Position numbers and translations under genes: made by a program | Assembly: GCF_900163695.1 (NCBI RefSeq) | Contig: NZ_FUIC01000045.1 | Coordinates: 55,109 to 119,108, forward strand | DNA: 64,000 bases | Origin: Gulosibacter sp. 10 | GTDB taxonomy: Bacteria; Actinomycetota; Actinomycetes; Actinomycetales; Microbacteriaceae | Direction of reading: 5' to 3' | Notes under the pieces: model-generated | Seen by the model: the letters and a program-made list of their open reading frames with translations, nothing else | Database searches by the model: none | What the model was told of the DNA's origin: nothing | Shown: positions 48,209 through 59,002 of the stretch, one piece after another | Layout of the letters: every line of letters starts with the position of its first letter | Position numbering within the stretch: the first letter of the stretch is position 1

Positions 48209-49296
48209 TGTACCTGGCCATCACGTTGGTAGCAGTCGGCTGATCGGTGGGCGTCCTCCGAGTACTGAGTGGCGTCGTTGATTGTTGTAGTGCTCGAGCA
48301 GGGGCGCAAGGGTGGCGGTGCGGGCGTCGTTGGTGATGAACGCCTGGCGGTGGGCCCACTCGGTGAGCAGGGTCCGGTTGAACTTCTCCACCTTGCCGTT
48401 CTGCCAGGGGCAGTGGGGCTTGATGAAGACCTGTTTGATCTGGCCATAGTCCTCGCAGACCTGCCGCAGTGACCACTTGTAGGCCCAGGCGTTGTGGGTC
48501 ATCAGCCGTTCAATTCGTGTGATGCCACGGACGGCGAAGTAGACCAGGGCTCGTTCGAGGAAGCCTGCGCAGGTCGGGCCCCTCTCATCGGGGAGGACCT
48601 CTGAGTAGGCGAGGCGGGAGTGATCATCGACTAATGAGTGGACGTAGTCGAACCCCGCCCGGGCCGAGCGATCCCGCTGGATCGAACCGGTGGCGCGGTC
48701 GTGGGCCTTCCAGCCTCCACCGTCAGGAATCCGGCCGAACTTCTTGACGTCCATGTGGACCAACGAGCCCGGATGCGGGTGCTCGTAGCGCACGGTAGTC
48801 GCCTTCGAGGCTCGGATGACCTCACCGGTGATCGGGTCCAGCGAGGCGAGCCTGGGCAGGCCTTGACGGGCCAGCACCCGGGAGATGGTCCGGGCAGGGA
48901 CACCGAGCCGCTGGCCGATCTCATCGGGGCCGATCCGTTCCCTCGTGCGCAGTTCGATGACTGCGGTTTCGGTCGCGGCGTCGGTCCGTGTCGGACTCGG
49001 GTGTGGGCGCGAGGACCGGTCCTGCAGACCAGCCAGGTCCTCGGTGGCAAACCGGTCGAGCCAGGTCTTCACACACTTGCCAGAGACTCCCATCTCCCGC
49101 CGCAGCGATATGAGCTTGGGGCCAGCCAGCTCGATGCCGCTGGACAATCAGTAGCCGGACATGGACCGTAGTACGGGCATTACCGTGGGGCACGAGAACC
49201 TCAAGTTCGGAGTGGGCCTTAGACAAGCCACATCCCATCCGGAGGTTCTCGTTTGTTCAAGCAGGCGCACTGCTACCCACGTCCTGGCCAGGTACA
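48209..49296. mobile_element. IS481-family insertion sequence
   Basis: 1088 bp with imperfect terminal inverted repeats. The left end 48209-48237 begins TGTACCTGGCCATCACGTTG; the right end, read inward from 49296, begins TGTACCTGGCCAGGACGTGG, and both continue GGTAGCAGT. One transposase gene (defective) fills it, and its stop lies inside the left repeat. No target duplication is evident (TCTAGA versus AACGTG), which suggests a deletion or rearrangement after insertion. It truncates a DoxX-like gene on its right and a possible zinc-ribbon gene on its left. Confidence 0.85.
48221..49193 (-). pseudogene. IS481-family transposase, frameshifted and with a catalytic Asp changed
   Basis: The N-terminus starts at GTG 49193 (PHGNARTTVHVRLLIVQRHR, AHIAA) in one frame and continues EMGVSGKCVKTWLDRF in another. 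One extra C in a CCC run (49096-49098) explains the shift. The rest shows an rve-type DDE core: HMDVKK (first Asp), VDDHSRLAY, then MTHNAW where the family has MTDNAW, so the second catalytic Asp is His, and WQNGKVEKFNRT (Glu). With a frameshift and a lost catalytic residue it should be inactive. Confidence 0.85.
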
Positions 49297-49379
49297 AACG
49301 TGGCCAGCAACGACCCGAGGCAGCGCGGCTGTAGTGGTGATTCCGAGCAACGGACTCGTCCAAAGTGATCGCGCCTGCG

Positions 49380-50762
49380 GGTCTGTCTGATTAACGGTGT
49401 GTGAGGGTCCGGCGGTTTTCATGAGTGGGTGGTTCTTTCGAACCGTCCGGCGAAGGTGATCGCGAACGCGTTCAGCGCGGGCTTCCACCTCATCACCCAG
49501 CGTGCCCTGCCCCCGCCGGTCGGGTCAAGCGATCGCGTCACGAGGTACAGGCAATTCAGAGCGGCTTGCTCGTTCGGGAAATGCCCGCGCGCCCTCACGG
49601 CCCTGCGGTAGCGGGCGTTGATCGACTCGATCGCGTTCGTCGTGCAGATCACCCGCCGGATCTCGCCGTCGTACTCGAGGAACGGCACGAACTCCGCCCA
49701 GCTGCTCTTCCAGAGCTGCACGATCGCGGGATACCGGTCGCCCCACTCGGCGGCGAACTCGGCGAACCGATCCTTTGCCGACTGCTCGGACGGAGCCGTG
49801 TAGACCGGTTTGAGGGACTTCACGATCGCATCCCGATGCTGCCGGCCGGCGTAACGGAACGAGTTGCGGATGAGGTGGACGATGCATTGCTGCACGACGG
49901 TCTGTTCCCAGGTGGTGTTGATCGCCTCGGTCAGTCCCTTGATCCCGTCGCAGACCGCAATGAGCACGTCCTCAACACCGCGGTTCTTCAGCTCGGTGAA
50001 TACCTGCAACCAGAACCTCGCGCCTTCCGCGCCGTCCCCGGCCCAGATCCCGAGGATGTCGCGTTCCCCGTTCACGGTGACGCCCATCACGACATAGAAC
50101 GGGGTGTTCCGCACCTGCCCGTCACGAACTTTCACCACGATCGCGTCGACGAAGATCACCGGATAGATCGCATCTAGCGGCCTGCTCGCCCATTCAGCCA
50201 GCTCTCCGGTGACTTTCTCGGTGATCCGGCTGATCGTGTCTCTAGAAACCTTCGCCCCGTAGACCTCGTCGAAGTGCGCCGCGACCTCACCAGTCGTGAG
50301 CCCCCCGAGCCGTGAGCGACAGAACGATCTGATCGACCCCGTCCAGGCGACGCTTCCGTTTCGGAACGATCACCGGTTCGAACGAGCCGTCACGGTCTCT
50401 GGGGACCTCGATCTCGACCGGGCCGATCTCGGTCAGCACCGTCTTCGTTCGAGTCCCGTTGCGTATGTTCTCGCCGATCGGGATCCCACCAGGCTCGTGG
50501 CCGAGATGCTCGGCCAGTTCCGCGTCCAGAGCGGTCTCCAAGACGTTCTTCGTGAGTTGGCTCAGCAAGCCACCAGGCCCGACGAGACTCACGCCCTGTT
50601 CTTTCGCTTGCTGGAGCAGCCGCTCCGCGAGTTCCTTCTGATCGATGATCTCCCCGGTCACAGGATCAATGATCTCGTTTTCCAATAGTTCGGCCGTGTC
50701 AGCCACGGCCATCTCCTTTCGGATCAAGCCGAACCCTCACACACCGTTTTTCTGACAGTCCC
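49380..50762. mobile_element. IS256-family insertion sequence
   Basis: About 1.38 kb. Terminal inverted repeats share AACGGTGTGTGAGGGT(C/T)CGGC (49393-49413 and 50728-50748), with weaker matches extending to the ends. An 8-bp direct repeat CGCCTGCG flanks it (49372-49379 and 50763-50770), the duplication size of this family. Its transposase is frameshifted. The intact target duplication shows simple transposition into the DoxX-like gene. Confidence 0.85.
49419..50712 (-). pseudogene. IS256-family transposase, frameshifted
   Basis: The N-terminal part (from about 50712, MAVADTAELLENEII; a GTG at 50706 has better spacing to AAGGAG) carries the mutator-family block RNGTRTKTVLTEIGPVEIEV. After SLTARG the frame breaks at a run of six C (50301-50306), where one base fewer would continue LTTGEVAAHFDEVYG. 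The second part has IFVDAIVVKVRDGQV (first Asp), VCDGIKGL (second Asp) and CTTNAIESINARYRR. Together about 410 residues, normal length. A single homopolymer base could also be a sequencing error. Confidence 0.85.
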
Positions 50763-51027
50763 CGCCTGCGAACCCTACGCGGCACCAACCGGTCAGACCG
50801 AGGACGAGCCCGGCTGTGCCGGCATCCTCAATCACGGCCAGGTACGGGATTGTCGTTTCCGGGACTCCGGCCTGTTCCGCATTATCGAGGACGAATCGCT
50901 CTTTCTGGACCTTGGCGATAACCTCGAAACTGTTGGTGAGAACGTACGCAACGGTGAGTCCTTTGAGAGCTGTGTCTGCGAAGGGCACGGTCCGGGCCAG
51001 TTGGTAGGTGATGCGGTGACTGTTCAT

Positions 51028-51360
51028 GCGCCCTATGATGGCCACCGGGAGGAGAACGTGACCGTCGCCGCCATACTTTGGCTCGTCGACGTGGAATCAG
51101 TGGGCGGTGGTGTAGGCGTCGAACGCGGTGTAAGGAATCCGGCCCCGATCGGGAACAGTGACCTCGTTCTCCTGCGCCTTCCGTGAGGGGCCCAGCCAGG
51201 AATCATCGACCGCGCTGCTCGAAATCTACAACGAAGACTAGGGGATGCAACCGGGGGACGTCCGGCTTCTCTGCGGCTGTCCCCCAGCGCCTTCCATCAG
51301 CGGTAGAAGGGATTGTTAATGAGAGGTGGGAATGCCTCCTGCGCGCCACTAATTGTGGAA
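51028..51360. other. 333-bp stretch with one short gene remnant
   Basis: No intact gene. On the minus strand a frame ending at about 51090 reads AVDDSWLGP, then AQENEVTVPDRGRIPYTAFD and AYTTAH, with a stop. This looks like the C-terminus of a lost protein. Nothing else is seen. Confidence 0.35.
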
Positions 51361-51567
51361 TCATCTCACCGTCGGCATTTCAACCAGTAGCCGTTCACGC
51401 AGCTCCTTCATATCGACACTGATGAGACGCCCTACGCGATATCGGTGAATTGAGCCATATGAGATCCTACGCCGCAGCGTCTTGACCGAGACGCCGAACT
51501 GATCCGCCGCTTCCGCAATCGACACCAAGTCGGGTCCCGATGATTCTGATCGACTCCGAACGTCCAT
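51361..51567 (-). CDS. Excisionase-like helix-turn-helix protein
   Basis: 68-aa protein with a MerR/Xis-type winged helix: LVSIAEAADQFGVSVKTLRR then GSIHRYRVGRLISVDMKEL. Such small proteins direct excision or control integrase expression. The start is ATG at 51567 after AAAGGACAGGTC. It follows the integrase gene by 34 bp on the same strand, as in many actinobacterial integrative elements. It appears intact, although the integrase does not. Confidence 0.75.
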   Translation of the reverse strand: MDVRSRSESSGPDLVSIAEAADQFGVSVKTLRRRISYGSIHRYRVGRLISVDMKELRERLLVEMPTVR

Positions 51568-51601
51568 GACCTGTCCTTTCAGCCAGCAGGTTCCTCTCCC
51601 T

Positions 51602-52920
51602 TCATAGGTGTCCATCGGTGTCCGGTGAAGACTCTGCTGACTCACTAGTCTTGTTGTCGAGCTGTGCCTTGACACGGTCACTCATCCGGTTGGCCAACTC
51701 GCGGTCTCGGGTCATCGTGGAATGCTGATAGCAGATCACGACCTGCATGTCAGCGTGACCCCCGCGACGCATCAACTCGGCCAACGTTGCGCCTTCCTGC
51801 GCAAATAGGGTCAGGCCTGTGTGTCGAAGATCATGGAACCGGAAACCCAGCGGCGTGCTCTTGACGGCATCGCGGGAATCACCCCAGAGGTGTCCCCACT
51901 TTGTGCGAGACAGGGGCACGCTGCCACGGATGCTGGAGGGAACGACTGGAGCCTTCGCCTCGGGCGCGACGTTATCTCGCAGATGATCCTTGAGACGCTC
52001 CACCATGACCCGGGGAACGCTCAGCGTTCGCTTTCCAGCTTCGCTCTTCGGGCCCGACATCTCGCCCGTGTTCGCGTTGAACTGCCGGCGCACATGCAGA
52101 GTGGCAGTGCCGTCGTCGTGCCACTGGATGTCCCGGCGCTGCAGTCCGAGGCACTCACTCGCCTCGGCGCAGCTGACACCAGGCGGCCAGCAGGACCATG
52201 ATCGAGTACAGATCCGGCGTCGCCGCGCAGAGTGCTTCGACCTGTTCAGGATTTGCAACGTCATCTTCTGGTCGTGGTCGTGATCGTGCCGTACCGATTC
52301 CTGCTTGGGGATCGAAATGGGAGGTGCCGCCGGAATGATCCCGTCTCGAGCTGCCTGTCGCAGGATCATCATGAGCACGATCAGGACCGGACGGGTGATG
52401 CCGTTGAACTTCGACTTCGGATCAGCGGCGCCGGAATCTGATCCAGACGATGGGTCATGATCCGAATGCGAGCCACGTCAATGTGTCGGATCTCCGTGTC
52501 GCCGAACTCTGGAATCAGGTATCCGATGACCTTGCTCTTGTAAGAACGCACCGTGGCGATCGCTCGCTTCTTTCCGCCGCGGGTCGGTTCGACGCGCACG
52601 AAATCAATCCAGCGCTCGGCGTACTCAGCGAAACCGATCGACCTCGCTTCCTCGGCTTCCGCCTCTGCTCGACGGCGAGACGCGATGGTCGAGGCTGACT
52701 CCCATTCTCCACGCGCGATTTTCGTATGCGTGCCAGCGAGCCATGTGCGGGCGTCTGTCTTGGTGAGGAACGTCAACGGCTTGTCGTCCTCCGTGCGGGC
52801 CGAGTGCATCTGCCCGCCGGGGGCCGGGTAGCGTGCCTGCCACCGTCCTGACGGGAGCTTCCGAAGGCTTCCCCAGGTCTCGCGCTTTGCCGCCGTTTCA
52901 CGCTTCTTCGTGGTGCTCAT
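51602..52920 (-). pseudogene. Tyrosine-type site-specific integrase with three frameshifts
   Basis: Begins ATG 52920 (MSTTKKRETAAKRETWGSL) after TGGAGGACACG. It has an arm-binding and SAM-like domain, and a catalytic domain with LRRGE (Arg I), FHDLRHTGLTL (HxxR), RRGGHAD and YQHST (Tyr). Three breaks are needed to join them: a missing base near 52428, a shift near 52262, and a 4-bp duplication (CACTCACT, 52152-52159) just after the Arg motif. The joined protein would be about 435 residues, normal for phage-type integrases. Several independent lesions argue for true decay. Confidence 0.88.
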
Positions 52921-52960
52921 CGTGTCCTCCAGGTGCCGCGATTGGACTCACGCGGACCGT

Positions 52961-53148
52961 CGTGCCACTCCGTGCCACTAGGTCGTGCAATCCCATCGAA
53001 CCTGCCTCTCACCTGGCCTTTTACGGGCCTCGACGCGAGCCGAATGGCACGCTGTGGGACGCAGCCGGTGTCGCGCTGCCCCCAAATTTCGGGCTGCGAG
53101 CCACCCCGCGCTTGGCTGGAAGGTGTGCTCGTGCCACCCCCGTGCCAT
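52961..53148. repeat. Paired CGTGCCA(C/T) repeats, probable integrase arm-type sites
   Basis: CGTGCCAC at 52961-52968 and 52971-52978 (10 bp apart), and CGTGCCAC at 53130-53137 with CGTGCCAT at 53141-53148 (11 bp apart); an inverted ATGGCACG is at 53044-53051. They lie between the integrase start and the right attachment site, where arm-type sites of tyrosine integrases are found. Otherwise this 365-bp region (52921-53285) has no gene. Confidence 0.55.
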
Positions 53149-53209
53149 ACCGAACGGGTGCTGATGTTCATCTGTGCTCTCCTCTGTCCTTCGGATGGAG
53201 GCACGAAAA

Positions 53210-53247
53210 GAGGCCCGGACCTGCAGAAACCTGCAGGTCCGGGCCTC
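53210..53247 (-). terminator. Intrinsic terminator downstream of nrdF, supplied by the element
   Basis: Perfect 17-bp stem GAGGCCCGGACCTGCAG / CTGCAGGTCCGGGCCTC with a 4-nt loop. Read leftward it is followed by TTTT, and it begins 38 bp beyond the nrdF stop. It lies inside the element, so it replaces the original terminator now left at 46071-46123. Confidence 0.88.
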
Positions 53248-53285
53248 CCATCAGCCCTTTCGGGCCTCGAGCAAGCTCTGGGGTC

Positions 53286-56544
<3,259 letters not shown>

Positions 56545-56945
56545 AACTGATCCAATCCTTGGTTGACGCGTTGGACGTCTTCGGGGGTGCCGAAGAGCTC
56601 GAAGCGGTAGAGGACGGGGACGCCGCACTTGCGGGCGACCACGTCGCCCGCAAGTCCGTACGCGGCGCCGAAATTGGTGTTGCCGCCCACGATCACGCCT
56701 CGGATGAGCGCCCGGTTCTCGGGCACGTTGAGAAATTTGATGACCTGCTTGGGGACGGCGCCGCCGTGGGTGCCGCCGCCGTAGGTCGGGAGGACGAGCA
56801 CGAAGGGCTCCTCGGCCCTGACCGTGTCTTCCTGCGTGTAGAGGGGGATGCGCCGGGCTTCACGACCGAGCTTCCCGATGAATCGGTGCGTGTTGCCGGA
56901 CACACTCGAGAAGTAGATGAGCCGTGTCACGACACCCCCGCCGCG

Positions 56946-57182
56946 CTAGGCGCTCTTGACGAGCGCGAGCTCCGAGATCTTGTCGGGGCGGAAGCCCGAC
57001 CAGTGGTCGTCCTCCGTGACGACGACCGGGGCCTGCATGTAGCCCAGTTCCTTCACCGCGGCGAGCGCCTTCTCATCGACCGAGACGTCGAAGACCTCGT
57101 ACTCGATACCCTGCTTGTCGAGTGCGCGGTAGGTCGCGGTGCACTGCACGCAGGAGGGCTTGCTGTAAACGGAAATAGTCAT
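56946..57182 (-). CDS. nrdH: NrdH glutaredoxin-like protein
   Basis: 78-aa redoxin with CVQC at 11-14 and the NrdH tail HWSGFRPDKISEL. It behaves as a thioredoxin-reductase-dependent reductant of NrdE. The start is ATG at 57182 (MTISVYSKPSC). First gene of the nrdHIEF operon; the leader and upstream region carry NrdR-like and DnaA-like sites. Confidence 0.95.
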   Translation of the reverse strand: MTISVYSKPSCVQCTATYRALDKQGIEYEVFDVSVDEKALAAVKELGYMQAPVVVTEDDHWSGFRPDKISELALVKSA

Positions 57183-57256
57183 GCGATACGCCTCATACGG
57201 AAGGATGGAAAGGGACAAAATAGCACTACTCCGGAGGAAGGCCAGTCGCGAGGCGA

Positions 57257-57303
57257 CCACAAGATGTAGTGCTGGTGAGAGCCTAAACCACTAGATCCGG
57301 TAT
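57257..57303. promoter_or_regulatory. Candidate NrdR box pair upstream of nrdH
   Basis: CCACAAGATGTAGTGC (57257-57272) and CCACTAGATCCGGTAT (57288-57303) start 31 bp apart, three helical turns. NrdR normally binds two 16-bp boxes with this spacing in front of ribonucleotide reductase genes. The first box is a good palindrome (CACAAGATGTAGTG); the second is degenerate. Confidence 0.6.
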
Positions 57304-57316
57304 TACAAGCGTGTAG

Positions 57317-57412
57317 TTCTCCACATGACGACTCCCTGGTTCTCCACACGCACGACCGCAGAAATCCGGGGTTACGCTGGCGTTCTCCACTACGGTTCAC
57401 AAGTACTCCACA
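57317..57412 (+). repeat. Four helically phased DnaA-box-like 9-mers
   Basis: TTCTCCACA at 57317-57325 and 57340-57348, TTCTCCACT at 57383-57391 and TACTCCACA at 57404-57412, all in the same orientation and all preceded by G. Start-to-start distances are 23, 43 and 21 bp, about 2, 4 and 2 turns. Each differs by one or two bases from TTATCCACA or TTGTCCACA. They lie between the nrd and murE-like promoters. Confidence 0.6.
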
Positions 57413-57453
57413 GGGCGATCCCCAGGTTCGCCCCCCTCTCAAGGAAGGACTCC

Positions 57454-59001
57454 ATGTCACAGAATCTCGCGGAACCGGTCGCCCACGACGGTTGCCTCCT
57501 GTCGGATCTCGCGGCGGCGCTCGGCGTGGCGTCCGACACCGCCGACGTCCGGGTGACGAGCGTAACCAGCGCCACCGACATGGCGGTTCCCGGAAGCCTC
57601 TTCGTCGCGCTCCCCGGAGCCCGGACCCACGGCGCGGCGCACGCCGCCGCTGCCGCCGAGCGCGGCGCCGTCGCCGCGCTCACCGACGAGGCCGGCGCCG
57701 AGCGCACGCGCGCGGCCGGCCTGCCGACCGTCGTCCACCCCGCGCCCCGCGAGGTGCTGGGCCGCGCCGCGGCCTTCGTCTACGGCACCGAGCCGGGAGA
57801 CCCCCGCCTCATCGCGGTCACCGGCACCAACGGCAAGACCACGACGACCTACCTCCTGCACGCCCTCTTCGAGGCCCTCGGCGTGCGCGACGGCCTCTCC
57901 GGCACGGTCGAGCGGCGCGTCGGCGAGCACGCGGTGGAGACGCGCCTGAGCGGCCGGCTGACCACGCCGGAGGCGGACTACCTCCACGGCCTCGTCGCCC
58001 GGATGCGCGAGGAGCGGGTCGAGGCCGCCTCGCTCGAGGTCTCGGCGCAGGCGATCACGCATCACCGCGTCGACGGGCTCCTGTTCGACGTCGCCGTCTT
58101 CACCAACCTCACCCAGGACCACCTCGACGACTACGGCACGCTCGACAACTACTTCGCCGCCAAGCTGCCGCTGTTCACGCCGGAGCGCTCGCGCCGGGGC
58201 GTGACCCTGATCGACGACGAGTGGGGCCGCCGGCTCGCGGCCGAGGCCGCGGTGCCGATGACCACCGTCTCGACCGACCCCGGGGCCGACGCCGACTGGC
58301 ACCTCGCCACCCGCGAGGTCGGCCTGGATCGCACCGAGTTCGACCTCACGGCGCGCGACGGGCGGAGCCTCTCGAGCGCAGTGAACCAGCCGGGCTGGTT
58401 CGTCGCGCTCGACACCGCCCTGTCGATCGTGGCGCTCACCGAGATCGGCTACGACCTCGACCGCATCGACGCCGCGCTGGCCGGGCGCGGCGGGCTCGAG
58501 GCGCGCCTCCCCGGCCGTCTCGACCCGGTGAACCCCGGCGGCGAGGGTCCGCGCATCTACGTGGACTACGGCCACACCCCCGCCTCCTTCCGCACCGTGC
58601 TCACCACGCTGCGCGGGTTCACGAAGGGGCGCCTGTTCATGGTGTTCGGCGCGGACGGCGACCGCGACGCGACCAAGCGCCCCGACATGGCCCGCTCCGC
58701 CGCCCTCGCCGACGTGGTGGTCGTGACCGACTACAACCCCCGGTTCGAGGACCCCGCCGCCATCCGCGCCACGCTCGTGCGCACCCTCGAGGACGAGTTC
58801 CCGGGCCTCGAGCACTACGAGATCCCCGACTCGGCGGAGGGCATCGACAAGGCCGTGTCTCTGGCCGAGGAGGGCGACATCATCTTCGTGGGCGGCCACG
58901 GCCACCGGCAGGACGTCGAGGTCCGCGGCAGGCTCATCCCCTATTCGGTCAAGGACGCGGCGCGCGCCGCGCTCGCGAAGCACGGTTGGAGCACGCGCTA
59001 G
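57454..59001 (+). CDS. MurE-like Mur ligase (UDP-MurNAc-tripeptide synthetase family)
   Basis: 515-aa ATP-dependent ligase of the family that adds the third amino acid to the peptidoglycan stem. The N-terminal UDP-binding domain has DMAVPGSLFVALPG. The central ATPase has VTGTNGKTTTTYLLH and NLTQDHLDDYGTLDNYF. The C-terminal domain has VDYGHTPASFRTVL and VTDYNPRFEDPAAIR. In diaminopimelate-adding MurE this last motif is DNPR; here Asp is Tyr, so the amino acid added may differ (Lys/Orn/Dab occur in this family). It is not in a dcw cell-wall cluster, so it may be a second copy. ATG at 57454 after AAGGAAGGA. Confidence 0.82.
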   Translation: MSQNLAEPVAHDGCLLSDLAAALGVASDTADVRVTSVTSATDMAVPGSLFVALPGARTHGAAHAAAAAERGAVAALTDEAGAERTRAAGLPTVVHPAPREVLGRAAAFVYGTEPGDPRLIAVTGTNGKTTTTYLLHALFEALGVRDGLSGTVERRVGEHAVETRLSGRLTTPEADYLHGLVARMREERVEAASLEVSAQAITHHRVDGLLFDVAVFTNLTQDHLDDYGTLDNYFAAKLPLFTPERSRRGVTLIDDEWGRRLAAEAAVPMTTVSTDPGADADWHLATREVGLDRTEFDLTARDGRSLSSAVNQPGWFVALDTALSIVALTEIGYDLDRIDAALAGRGGLEARLPGRLDPVNPGGEGPRIYVDYGHTPASFRTVLTTLRGFTKGRLFMVFGADGDRDATKRPDMARSAALADVVVVTDYNPRFEDPAAIRATLVRTLEDEFPGLEHYEIPDSAEGIDKAVSLAEEGDIIFVGGHGHRQDVEVRGRLIPYSVKDAARAALAKHGWSTR

Positions 59002-59002
59002 A

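Larger units (their letters stand above)
49297..51027 (-). pseudogene. DoxX-like membrane protein gene broken by two insertion sequences
   Basis: The 5' part begins at ATG 51027 (MNSHRITYQLARTVPFADTA), then KGLTVAYVLTNSFEV and IPYLAVIEDAGTAGLVLGL, which resemble DoxX-like small membrane proteins. It runs into the IS256-type element at 50762. The continuation beyond that element (49379 down to 49297) reads LLGITTTAALPRVVAGHV in a shifted frame and stops at the end of the IS481-type element. So IS256 sits inside the gene, IS481 removed its end, and the frame is no longer kept. Confidence 0.55.

Noticed and set aside
49096..49098. Programmed frameshift in the IS481 transposase
   Set aside because: No slippery heptamer of the usual kind is seen, the family normally uses one frame, and the catalytic Asp is also lost, so decay is simpler.
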